Shown here one piece after another: positions 46,360 through 54,991 of a stretch of 64,000 nt of DNA. The DNA comes from an uncultured Bacteroides sp. (GTDB lineage: Bacteria; Bacteroidota; Bacteroidia; Bacteroidales; Bacteroidaceae): NCBI RefSeq assembly GCF_963677685.1, contig NZ_OY782186.1, forward strand, positions 2,108,001-2,172,000. The letters run 5' to 3'. Each line of letters opens with the position of its first letter. Position 1 is the first letter of the stretch. The notes under the pieces are model-generated. The model searched no databases. It was given only the letters and a program-made list of their open reading frames with translations, and was not told the origin of the DNA. Position numbers and translations under genes: made by a program.

Positions 46360-47799
46360 ATGAAAGCTTTAAACAAAGAAACTGCTCCTAAGACTATACG
46401 CCCGGAGCGCATTATTCAGTTTGGTGAAGGTAACTTTTTGCGTGCGTTTGTTGATTGGATTGTCTACAACATGAATGAGAAAACTGATTTTAATAGTAGT
46501 GTTGTTGTTGTACAGCCTATCGAAAAAGGTATGGTTGATATGCTTAACGGACAAGATAATCTTTATCATGTGAATTTGCAGGGGTTAGATAAAGGACAAG
46601 TGGTTAATGATCTTACAATGATTGATGTTATTAGCCGTTCTTTGAATCCTTACAGCCAGAATGCTGAATTCATGAAGCTTGCAGAACAACCTGAAATGCG
46701 TTTTGTGATTTCAAATACAACAGAGGCTGGCATTGCTTTTGATTCTGCTTGTAAATTAACAGACGCTCCTGCTTCTTCTTATCCTGGTAAGTTGACTCAG
46801 CTGCTTTATCATCGCTACAAAACATTCAATGGAGATAAGAGTAAAGGTCTTATCATTTTCCCTTGCGAATTGATTTTCTTGAACGGACATAAGTTAAAAG
46901 AGACAATCTATCAATATATTGAACTATGGAACCTTGGTGCAGAATTCAAAACTTGGTTTGAAGAAGCTTGTGGAGTTTATGCTACATTGGTAGACCGTAT
47001 TGTTCCTGGCTTCCCTCGTAAAGATATTGCTACTATTAAAGAGAAGTTGCAATATGATGATAACTTGGTTGTTCAAGCTGAAATTTTCCATTTATGGGTT
47101 ATTGAAGCTCCACAAGAAGTTGCTAAAGAATTCCCTGCTGATAAAGCCGGATTGAATGTCTTATTTGTTCCTTCTGAAGCTCCATATCACGAACGCAAGG
47201 TTACTTTGCTTAATGGTCCTCACACTGTTCTTTCTCCGGTAGCTTATCTTTCAGGTGTAAACATTGTACGTGATGCTTGCCAACATGATGTTATTGGCAA
47301 ATATATCAATAAAGTAATGTTTGATGAATTGATGGAAACATTGAACTTACCTAAAGAGGAGTTAAAGAAATTTGGAGAAGATGTGCTTGAACGCTTTAAC
47401 AACCCGTTTGTTGATCATGCAGTAACTAGCATTATGCTTAATTCATTCCCTAAATATGAAACTCGTGATCTTCCCGGATTGAAAACATATTTAGCTCGTA
47501 AGGGTGAATTACCTAAAGGACTTGTATTAGGATTGGCTGCTATTATCACTTATTACAAAGGTGGAAAACGTGAGGATGGTGCTGAAATTACTCCTAATGA
47601 TGCTCCTGAAATCATGGAGCTTTTAAAGAAGCTATGGGCTAGCAATTGCACAAAAACTGTAACCGAAGGTGTTCTTGCCGCAGAATTTATCTGGGGAGAA
47701 GATCTAAACAAGATTGCCGGACTTACTGATGCTGTTAAGGGCTACCTTGATTCTATTCAGGAAAAAGGTATGATGGAAACAGTTAAGAGTATTTTATAA
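46360..47799 (+). CDS. uxaB: Tagaturonate reductase (altronate oxidoreductase)
   Basis: 479 residues of the mannitol dehydrogenase family. IIQFGEGNFLRAFVDWIVYNMNEK is the NAD-binding N-terminus, VISNTTEAGIAF is a conserved strand, and the second half has KVTLLNGPHTVLSP, NPFVDHAVTSIMLNS with the catalytic Lys region. It reduces D-tagaturonate to D-altronate with NADH, directly after uxaC in the pathway. It is 41 bases downstream of its regulator and ends before two hairpins. Confidence 0.95.
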   Translation: MKALNKETAPKTIRPERIIQFGEGNFLRAFVDWIVYNMNEKTDFNSSVVVVQPIEKGMVDMLNGQDNLYHVNLQGLDKGQVVNDLTMIDVISRSLNPYSQNAEFMKLAEQPEMRFVISNTTEAGIAFDSACKLTDAPASSYPGKLTQLLYHRYKTFNGDKSKGLIIFPCELIFLNGHKLKETIYQYIELWNLGAEFKTWFEEACGVYATLVDRIVPGFPRKDIATIKEKLQYDDNLVVQAEIFHLWVIEAPQEVAKEFPADKAGLNVLFVPSEAPYHERKVTLLNGPHTVLSPVAYLSGVNIVRDACQHDVIGKYINKVMFDELMETLNLPKEELKKFGEDVLERFNNPFVDHAVTSIMLNSFPKYETRDLPGLKTYLARKGELPKGLVLGLAAIITYYKGGKREDGAEITPNDAPEIMELLKKLWASNCTKTVTEGVLAAEFIWGEDLNKIAGLTDAVKGYLDSIQEKGMMETVKSIL

Positions 47800-47835
47800 A
47801 ATCGCTTTTACCTAGAAGTATAGAACCAATAAACT

Positions 47836-47885
47836 CTAGTTACAGATTTAGATGAGAAATCATTCTTATTATAATCTGTAACTAG
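47836..47885 (+). repeat. Perfect 13-base inverted repeat downstream of uxaB
   Basis: CTAGTTACAGATT (47836-47848) and AATCTGTAACTAG (47873-47885) are exact complements around a 24-base loop. It lies directly before a second hairpin and could stabilise the mRNA 3' end. Confidence 0.6.
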
Positions 47886-47892
47886 GAAATAT

Positions 47893-47958
47893 AAATCCCC
47901 TTATTTATCCATTATTCTCTAATTGAATGAGAAGGATTAAATAAGGGGATTTTTTTTG
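47893..47958. terminator. Bidirectional terminator after uxaB
   Basis: AAATCCCCTTATTTATCC (47893-47910) pairs with the segment starting GGATTAAATAAGGGGATTT (47934-47952) and a smaller inner stem TTCTC/GAGAA; eight T follow. It separates uxaB from the convergent FHA gene. Its 3' arm shares 16 bases with a hairpin at 51306. Confidence 0.75.
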
Positions 47959-47972
47959 TACATTTTAAAATG

Positions 47973-48515
47973 TTACTTTGTAGGGGAAGATGTATTTTCT
48001 TTTTCGTGTAGTATAAGAGTTGTAGCTCCAATGGTAATAACGGCTCCATCTTCAATACGTATGCGATCTTTGTCACCTAGTATTTCGTTTCGTAGAAAAG
48101 TACCTGTTAAACTAGGAGCATCTCGAAGTGTATAAATAATTTTTCCGGCTTTATTACGTTTCACATTTATAATACAATGCCGACGATCCATACTCATATC
48201 TCCTGTCTCAATAGGGGTGGTAATTATCGTTCCTACACATCTGCGTCCAATCTCATTATCACCCTCTTTTAACGGTAAAATTTGTTTGAATCCAAATATG
48301 TTCTCTACAACTGTGACATAGCCGTATTGATCCTTTTGGGTCTCTTCTTCGAAAGTTTCCTCTTTGCGAGTAGCTTTCATTTTCGTTTTGCCTAATCGGA
48401 TGCTAAACTGTTTGCCACAATGTTCGCATACGAATACGAGCGACTGTCCTTCAGTATATTTTGTTTCATCAAAGGAAAGGTAATTTTCACATTTGGGACA
48501 AAGGATTCTTTTCAT
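47973..48515 (-). CDS. Zinc-ribbon/FHA-domain protein
   Basis: 180 residues. The N-terminal CPKCENYLSF and FVCEHCGKQF form a zinc ribbon (about 5-40). About 75-170 is an FHA domain (the 'GDNEIGRRCVG' and 'MDRRHCIINVKRN' blocks with the conserved Arg, Ser-type and His positions), which binds phosphothreonine peptides. It follows the HU-SPOR gene after 24 bases on the same strand. A partner kinase is not seen nearby. Confidence 0.85.
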   Translation of the reverse strand: MKRILCPKCENYLSFDETKYTEGQSLVFVCEHCGKQFSIRLGKTKMKATRKEETFEEETQKDQYGYVTVVENIFGFKQILPLKEGDNEIGRRCVGTIITTPIETGDMSMDRRHCIINVKRNKAGKIIYTLRDAPSLTGTFLRNEILGDKDRIRIEDGAVITIGATTLILHEKENTSSPTK

Positions 48516-48539
48516 TATAAGAAATTTCTATTTTTTTAT

Positions 48540-49670
48540 TTACTTAGAAGGAGTGAATACCCAGGCATTTTTAAAATTCTCTTTTTGTCTCACTATGCTT
48601 AATTGTTTTCCTGCTTCACTTCTATCAGATAAGGACATAAGACTTACACGTATAATTCCGGTTCCAGTTAGCACTTTAGCTTCAGGGTAACCTTGTGCTC
48701 TTAATTTCTGAGCATATTTTTCAGCATCTTTGGAGCCAATGCTGCTGGCAACAATGATATGGTAAGAACCGTCTTTTTTTTGAGCAGCTATGTTCTTTGG
48801 AGTTTCTTTTGTTAACTCTATTGAATGGGTCGTTTTTCCTATTTTAGTAGCTGTTTCGAGTTTATCAAGAATCTCAGTAGAGTTCTTTTTTTGAGGAACT
48901 ACCACTTCCTTTACGATAATAGGTTTTACTTTCGTTTGATTGATTGCCTTTGTTTTGTTGGTGCGAATAGATTTGGAAGAATTATCTTTAGCTGTCTTAA
49001 CAGGGGTGGTAGCTACTGATTCTTTTTTAATTGTTCTAAATAGATCTGTTGGGAGTAGTTGAGCATAGTTCTCTTTACCAACATAGGTATTCTCAACCGG
49101 AGTAGACATCATGAAAAACATGATCACAACAGCAGCTACAGCTACCGTGCTGCGTAGAAAAGTTCGATTTATACTGATATTATAGGTTTTCTTTTCTTTC
49201 GATAACGTAATGTAAGGAGAGGTCTTAATAGCAGAATGTTCACGTTTATTAGTAAGAGGTTTTATTGAGACAGCATCCAATCCATATAAATAAGGAGTGG
49301 TTATTTTATTGTCATAAGGAATAAACTCATAAGTACCATGAATCGTGAAATGGAGTTCACCAATATTAGTTAGCTCAACTTTGCCCTCTTCATGCAATAG
49401 AGATAGCAAGTTTCTAACAGTTTTATCTATTATTTTAGATGCATCAGAAAAATTAGTATCATGACTAGCCATATAAGATTGCACCAAAAGTCCATCATTC
49501 ATCTTTATTTGAGGGTTGAAACCAATGTTGCGAGTAGGTGGTAAATACAAACATTCTTCGGCTACCCATGTAGCTGGTGAGTAGTGAGCTACAAAACCTC
49601 CAAATCCCGGAACAATGACACAATCGTTCTCTAATAATAATGCTTCTATATGTTGTGCTAATTCAATCAT
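48540..49670 (-). CDS. HU-like/CCDC81 and SPOR-domain membrane protein
   Basis: 376 residues. About 1-135 is the HU-CCDC81 type N-terminal domain (MIELAQHIEALLLENDCVIVPGFGGFVAHY, RTVRNLLSLLHEEG). One membrane helix lies at about 172-190. A Lys/Thr-rich linker leads to a C-terminal SPOR domain (about 297-370, YHIIVASSIGSKDAEKYAQKL), which binds glycan strands stripped of peptides at the division site. This architecture is found in Bacteroidetes and suggests a cell-envelope or division protein. Confidence 0.9.
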   Translation of the reverse strand: MIELAQHIEALLLENDCVIVPGFGGFVAHYSPATWVAEECLYLPPTRNIGFNPQIKMNDGLLVQSYMASHDTNFSDASKIIDKTVRNLLSLLHEEGKVELTNIGELHFTIHGTYEFIPYDNKITTPYLYGLDAVSIKPLTNKREHSAIKTSPYITLSKEKKTYNISINRTFLRSTVAVAAVVIMFFMMSTPVENTYVGKENYAQLLPTDLFRTIKKESVATTPVKTAKDNSSKSIRTNKTKAINQTKVKPIIVKEVVVPQKKNSTEILDKLETATKIGKTTHSIELTKETPKNIAAQKKDGSYHIIVASSIGSKDAEKYAQKLRAQGYPEAKVLTGTGIIRVSLMSLSDRSEAGKQLSIVRQKENFKNAWVFTPSK

Positions 49671-49675
49671 GTGTG

Positions 49676-49683
49676 CAAAATTA
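49676..49683 (-). promoter_or_regulatory. -7 element (TAATTTTG) of the HU-SPOR gene
   Basis: Perfect TAnnTTTG on the minus strand, 5 bases from the start ATG at 49670; the transcript would be nearly leaderless. Confidence 0.5.
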
Positions 49684-49793
49684 ACAGATTATTTGAGAAA
49701 AGATATTATACTGACCCTTTTTATTATGAACAATTTATAAACCATATAAAAATAAAAGTTAATAAGTTGAGAGTCTACACAAGATATAATCAT

Positions 49794-49801
49794 TAACTTT
49801 G
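49794..49801 (+). promoter_or_regulatory. -7 element (TAACTTTG) of rfbC
   Basis: Perfect TAnnTTTG, 30 bases before ATG 49832. It also shows that an upstream TTG reading (49799) is not the start. Confidence 0.55.
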
Positions 49802-49831
49802 CACTATTATTTTATATCAGATACTAGTAAT

Positions 49832-50380
49832 ATGGTTTTTATTCAAACAGAAATTGAAGGAGTGTGGATTATTGAGCCCAAAGTCTTCTCTGATGCTAGA
49901 GGGTATTTTATGGAAGCATTTAAGAAAGGTGAATTTGAGGCTAATGTAGGAGTCATTAATTTTATTCAAGATAATGAATCCCAATCATCTTTTGGTGTAT
50001 TGAGAGGTTTGCATTATCAAAAAGGAGAATACAGTCAGGCTAAACTAGTTCGCGTAATAAAAGGAAAGGTACTTGATGTTGCTGTAGACATGCGCAAATC
50101 ATCTCCTACATTTGGACGTCATGTAAGCGTAGAGTTAAGCGAGGAGAATAAACGACAGTTTTTTATACCTAGAGGTTTTGCTCATGGTTTTCTAGTCTTG
50201 AGCGACGAAGCAATTTTTACTTATAAAGTAGATAATGTATATGCTCCTCAAGCTGAAGCTTCTGTATTATATAATGACAAATCATTGGCGATTAATTGGC
50301 CTGTTTCAGAAGAACAGCTTATCTTATCCGATAAAGATCGCGCTGCTGTGACATTTGAAAATTCCAGTTTCTTTATCTAA
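49832..50380 (+). CDS. rfbC: dTDP-4-dehydrorhamnose 3,5-epimerase
   Basis: 182 residues from ATG 49832; an upstream TTG at 49799 lies within the promoter. It epimerises the 3 and 5 positions of dTDP-4-keto-6-deoxyglucose on the way to dTDP-rhamnose for surface polysaccharide. Motifs: EPKVFSDARGYFMEAF, GVLRGLHYQKGE (catalytic His), VRVIKGKVLDVAVDMR and the C-terminal 'IPRGFAHGFLVLSDEAIFTYKVDN'. No other dTDP-rhamnose gene is adjacent. Confidence 0.95.
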   Translation: MVFIQTEIEGVWIIEPKVFSDARGYFMEAFKKGEFEANVGVINFIQDNESQSSFGVLRGLHYQKGEYSQAKLVRVIKGKVLDVAVDMRKSSPTFGRHVSVELSEENKRQFFIPRGFAHGFLVLSDEAIFTYKVDNVYAPQAEASVLYNDKSLAINWPVSEEQLILSDKDRAAVTFENSSFFI

Positions 50381-50469
50381 AAAATGTTGCATACAAAACA
50401 AAATCAAAACGAACCCTGTTTTTATAATATATAATCAAATGCGATTTTTTATTTTCGCATGCTAAGGAG

Positions 50470-51270
50470 ATGAAAAAAAAGATATTGGTGCCTTTTATGG
50501 CACTTCTTGTTGTTGCTTGCCATACAGGTAACAAAACGGGTGATAACTCAAAACAAAAAGAAGATCGAAATGCCAAAGCTCAATTGCAAGGGATTTGGAT
50601 TGATGATGACAGCGAAACCCCTCTAATGCGTGTCTTTGGGGATACTATTTACTATGTTGACCCCCAAAATATTCCTGTTTATTTTAAGATTATAAATGAT
50701 AGTATTTATATGTATGGTAGTGAATTGTCGCGCTATAAAATAGATAAGCAAAGTGAACGCATTTTTTGGGTTCACTCTTTGTCGGATAATATACTGAAAT
50801 TACACAAATCGGAAGATTCTGATGATTCTTTAGCATTTTCTACTAAGCCGGTTGAAGCCATTCCGAGTTACTCGGATGTAACAAAGAAAGATAGTGTGAT
50901 TATGTATAAGGGAAAACGTTACCATGCTTATGTTTATATTAATCCATCCAAGATGAAAGTGGTAAAAACCTCTTATTCAGAAGAGGGGCTTAGTATGGAT
51001 AACGTGTATTACGATAACGTAATTCATATTTGTGTTTATGAAGGTAGAAAAAGTCTATATGCTTCAGATATTACGAAGAAGATGTTTACTAAACTTATTT
51101 CTTCGGATTTCTTAAGTAAATCAGTTCTATCGGATATGCAGTTTTTGGGAGTAGGGCATGCCGGATTTCATTATCAGGCTTCAGTCAATGTTCCTGAAAG
51201 TTCTGTTTGCAATCTTATCGATATCTTTATTACTTTTAAAGGTGAAATGAGTATGAAAGTGGTAAAATAA
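50470..51270 (+). CDS. DUF4738-type lipoprotein
   Basis: 266 residues. A lipoprotein signal ends LLVVAC (Cys near 17), followed by a Lys/Asp-rich linker and an all-beta body with paired motifs (LQGIWIDDDSETPLMRVFGDT, then YYVDPQNIPVYFKIINDSIYMY). It resembles the DUF4738 family of Bacteroidetes. No function can be given; it is monocistronic. Confidence 0.75.
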   Translation: MKKKILVPFMALLVVACHTGNKTGDNSKQKEDRNAKAQLQGIWIDDDSETPLMRVFGDTIYYVDPQNIPVYFKIINDSIYMYGSELSRYKIDKQSERIFWVHSLSDNILKLHKSEDSDDSLAFSTKPVEAIPSYSDVTKKDSVIMYKGKRYHAYVYINPSKMKVVKTSYSEEGLSMDNVYYDNVIHICVYEGRKSLYASDITKKMFTKLISSDFLSKSVLSDMQFLGVGHAGFHYQASVNVPESSVCNLIDIFITFKGEMSMKVVK

Positions 51271-51279
51271 TTCCCTTAT

Positions 51280-51322
51280 TTTATCACTTTCCGTTTAGGA
51301 AAACAGGATTAAATAAGGGGAG
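51280..51322. terminator. Hairpin after the DUF4738 gene, sharing 16 bases with the uxaB terminator
   Basis: CCCTTATTTTATC pairs with the segment GGATTAAATAAGGGGA (51306-51321) and has an inner TTTCC/GGAAA stem, the same layout as at 47893-47958. Confidence 0.6.
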
Positions 51323-51332
51323 TTTTCTATAA

Positions 51333-51360
51333 AAGGCATCTTCTTCAGAACGGATGCCTT
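51333..51360 (-). terminator. Terminator of the DEAD-box helicase gene
   Basis: AAGGCATC (51333-51340) pairs with GATGCCTT (51353-51360), followed on the minus strand by TTTT. It lies 12 bases beyond the helicase stop codon. Confidence 0.65.
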
Positions 51361-51371
51361 ATTCGTTTCTT

Positions 51372-52619
51372 TTAAACTGGGCGATTACTTCTTGTTTCTT
51401 TCTTTTTTCTGAAATTATTTTTCTTTCGTCCACGGTTCGCACTACCTCCACCTCCGCGATTTGTCTTGGGGGCATATTCTGGAGCTTCTCCAAGATTTTC
51501 TGGAATAGGTATTTTATAGATATCTTTTTCTAGAAAGTTTTCTATGTTTTTAAAGTTCGTTTGTTCCTTTTCACTCACAAAGGTGATAGCTACTCCATCA
51601 TTATTGGCTCTTGCCGTACGACCAATGCGATGAACATAGTCTTCGCTGTCGTGAGGGACATCAAAGTTAATTACTAGACGGATATCATCGATGTCAATGC
51701 CACGAGCCACAATATCAGTAGCAACCAATATATTAATTCTTCCTGATTTGAACTCTCGCATAATCGATTCCCGTTGTGACTGTTCCAAATCGGAATGCAT
51801 TTCTCCAACATTAAGTTTCATTGTTTTGAGAGCTCGCGTAACCTCTTTTACTTTAATTTTAGAAGAAACAAAAATGATAACCTTTTCAGGAACTTCTTCT
51901 ACAAAAAGACTCTGAACAATTCCAAGCTTTTGTCTCTCGTAGCATACATAAGCTGCTTGAACAATTTTTTCAGCAGGTTTAGATACTGACAGCTTTATTT
52001 CAGAAGGATTATTTAAAATGGTTTTAGCCAAATGTTGAATTTTAGTAGGCATGGTAGCAGAGAACATAATAGTCTGCCTTTCTTTAGGCAAATATTTTAC
52101 GATCTGCATGATGTCTTCAGAAAATCCCATATCAAGCATGCGGTCTGCTTCGTCTAAAATAAAATAGGATACGTGCGATAAGTCGACATATCCTAAATTC
52201 AAGTGAGATATTAAGCGTCCGGGGGTTGCTATAACTACGTCGGCTCCTAATGTTAATCCTTTTTTTTGTTGTTCAAATAGCGAACCGTCATTTCCTCCGT
52301 AAACAGGAACACTTGATACGGGCATAAAGTAAGAAAAGCCTTCCATCTGTTGATCAATCTGTTGTGCCAATTCTCTAGTGGGAGACATGATCACACAATT
52401 GATAACATCTTGTTGATGCTCACCTCTAGAAAGGTTATTCAGAATAGGAAGTAGGAAAGCAGCCGTTTTACCGGTACCTGTCTGAGCTACAGCTATTAAA
52501 TCTTTGCCTTGAAGTATAATGGGGATGGCTTGTTCCTGTATTGGAGTACACTCATCAAACCTCATGGATTCAAGTGCTTCTAACACAGTATCTTCTAATT
52601 CTAGTTCGGAAAACTTCAT
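51372..52619 (-). CDS. DEAD-box RNA helicase (RhlE-like)
   Basis: 415 residues with all helicase motifs: AQTGTGKT (ATP binding), PTRELAQQ, LDEADRMLDMGF (DEAD), SAT, ATDIVARGID and HRIGRTAR. A basic, Gly/Asn/Arg-rich tail (about 380-415) follows, typical of RhlE-type enzymes that act on structured RNA and ribosome precursors. Transcribed alone with a -7 element at 52640-52647. Confidence 0.95.
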   Translation of the reverse strand: MKFSELELEDTVLEALESMRFDECTPIQEQAIPIILQGKDLIAVAQTGTGKTAAFLLPILNNLSRGEHQQDVINCVIMSPTRELAQQIDQQMEGFSYFMPVSSVPVYGGNDGSLFEQQKKGLTLGADVVIATPGRLISHLNLGYVDLSHVSYFILDEADRMLDMGFSEDIMQIVKYLPKERQTIMFSATMPTKIQHLAKTILNNPSEIKLSVSKPAEKIVQAAYVCYERQKLGIVQSLFVEEVPEKVIIFVSSKIKVKEVTRALKTMKLNVGEMHSDLEQSQRESIMREFKSGRINILVATDIVARGIDIDDIRLVINFDVPHDSEDYVHRIGRTARANNDGVAITFVSEKEQTNFKNIENFLEKDIYKIPIPENLGEAPEYAPKTNRGGGGSANRGRKKNNFRKKKETRSNRPV

Positions 52620-52639
52620 CTTTTCAATTTATTTGTGCA

Positions 52640-52647
52640 CAAAGGTA
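52640..52647 (-). promoter_or_regulatory. -7 element (TACCTTTG) of the DEAD-box helicase gene
   Basis: Perfect TAnnTTTG on the minus strand, 20 bases before the start codon. Confidence 0.55.
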
Positions 52648-52687
52648 AAATATTAACTACGGAATACAAGCTTTTTATCCGTTTCAT

Positions 52688-53923
52688 TTAGAATTTCCCG
52701 TTTTCATCTATATAAGAATCTTTAAATCCTAAGAAATAGAGTACCCCGTCTAAACCAATGGTATTAATAGATTGTTTGGCATTTGCTACAACTTTAGGCT
52801 TTGCATGAAAAGCTATTCCCAAACCAGCAACACCAAGCATTGGTAAGTCATTAGCACCGTCACCAACAGCAATTGTCTGTGCTATATCTACTTTCTCCAC
52901 TTGAGCAATGAGGCGTAACAACTCAGCTTTACGCTTCCCGTCCACCACGTCTCCCAGATAATTACCGGTCAATTTCCCGTCAATAATTTCCAGTTCGTTG
53001 GCATATACATAATCTATTCCGAACTTGTCTTGAAGATATCTTCCGAAGTAGGTAAAACCGCCCGACAATATGGCAATTTTGTATCCGTATTTTTTTAGCA
53101 CATACATTAGTCTTTCCACGCCTTCAGTAATAGGAAGATTTTCTGCGATTTCTCTCATCACTGATTCATCTAATCCCTTAAGCAAAGCCACTCGTTCTTT
53201 AAAACTCTCAGTAAAATCTATTTCGCCACGCATAGCACGTTCAGTTATAGCTTTTACTTCATCACCAACTCCTGCACGCATAGCAAGTTCATCAATAACT
53301 TCCGTTTCAATAAGAGTGGAGTCCATATCAAAACAGATAAGACGTCTCATACGTCGGTGCATATTGTCCAATTGGAACGAAAAGTCCATTTCTAGTTCAC
53401 TCGCCAACCTCATCAATTCCTCCTGCATAGCTATTCGATTCTTAGGTGTTCCTCGCACAGAGAATTCAATACATGCTTTCGTGTTAGCTTTGCATTCATC
53501 TAAAGGTATACGACCTGTTAGACGTTTTATAGCATCAATATTCATACCTTGTTCCGACAAGATACGGGTCACAGCGGAAATTTGCTTTGCAGATAATTTG
53601 CGTCCCAATAGTGTTAATATATAACGATTTTTACCTTGCAGTCCGACCCAATTTTCATATTCCTCTACTGAAATAGGGTAGAATCGGATCGTTACTCCTA
53701 AAGTTGATGCTTTAAAGAGTAATTCTTTCATAATGAAACCAGAAAATTGCTCTTCCGTTTTGCATAATATTCCTAAAGATAATGTATTATGAATGTCGGC
53801 TTGTCCTATGTCAAAAATTTCCGCATCATATTTTGCTAAAATTTCAGTCACCGAAGCTGTTAGTCCGGGACGGTCTTCACCTGTAATGCGAATAAGGATC
53901 AGTTCCGTATTTGATAGTTGCAT
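52688..53923 (-). CDS. serB: Phosphoserine phosphatase with N-terminal ACT domains
   Basis: 411 residues. About 5-180 holds two ACT-like domains (LIRITGEDRPGLTASVTEIL, then NRYILTLLGRKLSAKQIS), and about 195-400 a HAD phosphatase (FDMDSTLIE nucleophile loop, LSGGFTYFG, and VGDGANDLPMLG metal site). It makes serine from phosphoserine, the last step of the serine pathway. The ACT domains suggest feedback control by serine. A -7 element is at 53950-53957. Confidence 0.95.
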   Translation of the reverse strand: MQLSNTELILIRITGEDRPGLTASVTEILAKYDAEIFDIGQADIHNTLSLGILCKTEEQFSGFIMKELLFKASTLGVTIRFYPISVEEYENWVGLQGKNRYILTLLGRKLSAKQISAVTRILSEQGMNIDAIKRLTGRIPLDECKANTKACIEFSVRGTPKNRIAMQEELMRLASELEMDFSFQLDNMHRRMRRLICFDMDSTLIETEVIDELAMRAGVGDEVKAITERAMRGEIDFTESFKERVALLKGLDESVMREIAENLPITEGVERLMYVLKKYGYKIAILSGGFTYFGRYLQDKFGIDYVYANELEIIDGKLTGNYLGDVVDGKRKAELLRLIAQVEKVDIAQTIAVGDGANDLPMLGVAGLGIAFHAKPKVVANAKQSINTIGLDGVLYFLGFKDSYIDENGKF

Positions 53924-53949
53924 AATTTTTCTTTTCTTAATATATGTTG

Positions 53950-53957
53950 CAAAAGTA
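53950..53957 (-). promoter_or_regulatory. -7 element (TACTTTTG) of serB
   Basis: Perfect TAnnTTTG on the minus strand, 26 bases before the ATG. Confidence 0.5.
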
Positions 53958-54164
53958 AGGAAAAAAGTTATTTCCTTATGCTAAAAGCCCTAAATTTCTA
54001 TGCTTTATGAGTTTGTTTTCCTTTTATGAGAATCTTCGTTCATCTTTTTGTAACATTATTTGTGATATTCATATTTGTTTCATAAATGGTGCGTTAAATA
54101 GAGGCTATGAATGCTTAATAATCAGCTCTTTACACTTAAAAAGACTAAATATTAAGCTAATGCA

Positions 54165-54194
54165 TTGATTTTCAAGCATAATATACTACCTTTG
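54165..54194 (+). promoter_or_regulatory. Promoter of the thioredoxin-fold gene
   Basis: TTG (54165-54167), exactly 19 bases, then TACCTTTG (54187-54194). A 5' leader of about 120 bases without a gene runs to the ATG at 54319. The 395-base gap 53924-54318 otherwise shows nothing clear. Confidence 0.65.
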
Positions 54195-54318
54195 CCCCGA
54201 TTTTGAAGAAAGAACTTTAAAATCAGATAGTTAACCTGTTTTTCAAACCGATTTAATATTGACTTGATCATATTATAAAGTGCTGGAAAACAGACAGTAT
54301 TAACCAAAACCGAATTAC

Positions 54319-54819
54319 ATGAAATATGTAAAATGGCTTTTTGTTGTATTATTAATTGGTTCCTTGACTTCTTTCATAGCTAAAGACAAATCCACTGGAG
54401 GATTAAATGTGGGAGACGTAGCCCCTGATTTTAAAATCGAATCTACGCCAAACGGGCACATGTTTAAGTTGGCTGATACAAAGGGCCGCTATGTGCTACT
54501 TAATTTTTGGGCAAGTTATGATGCTGTGTCTAGAATGCACAACATTCGTTTGAATCATACTATATGTTCAACTTTCCCACAGGTAAAAATGGTTTCTGTT
54601 TCGTTTGATGAATATGCATCTGTATTTACCGAAACCATTCGTAAAGACCAAATTGTTTCACCTTACTGTTTTGTTGACACAAAAAGTGAAAAATCCGGTT
54701 TATTCAAGAAATATCGTTTGAACCGTGGCTTTACGAATTATCTGCTTAATGACAAAGGTGTTATTATTGCTAAAAACATCTCTGTTGCCGAACTTTCTTC
54801 CTATTTAACTAAAGGCTAA
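54319..54819 (+). CDS. Thioredoxin-fold protein lacking the active-site cysteines
   Basis: 166 residues with a signal peptide (about 1-21). The TlpA/AhpC-like layout is clear: GDVAPDFKIESTPNG, then RYVLLNFWASYDAVSRMHN and the C-terminal strand 'FTNYLLNDKGVIIAKNIS'. But the redox site that should read WCxxC is ASYDAVSR, and the cis-proline before the last strands is also absent. It is therefore unlikely to be a thiol oxidoreductase. Periplasmic; monocistronic with its own promoter and terminator. Confidence 0.85.
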   Translation: MKYVKWLFVVLLIGSLTSFIAKDKSTGGLNVGDVAPDFKIESTPNGHMFKLADTKGRYVLLNFWASYDAVSRMHNIRLNHTICSTFPQVKMVSVSFDEYASVFTETIRKDQIVSPYCFVDTKSEKSGLFKKYRLNRGFTNYLLNDKGVIIAKNISVAELSSYLTKG

Positions 54820-54933
54820 AGCAGCTTTTAAATGTGTAACAACCAAAATCATTGTTGTCAATGATAAGATGAACATAGTTGTTATTAAGTAGGAAAAGTG
54901 AGTAAATAAGAGGAAATGAATACAACAAAAAGA

Positions 54934-54974
54934 AAACCCCGCCTATTCTTGAAAGTCAAGAGTAGGCGGGGTTT
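54934..54974. terminator. Bidirectional terminator between the thioredoxin-fold gene and the LptF/G gene
   Basis: Two 19-base arms (54934-54952 and 54956-54974) with a GC-rich core CCCCGCCTA pair around a 3-base loop, flanked by A/T tracts. It is shared by two convergent genes. Confidence 0.9.
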
Positions 54975-54991
54975 CTTCTTTTATTCTATTT

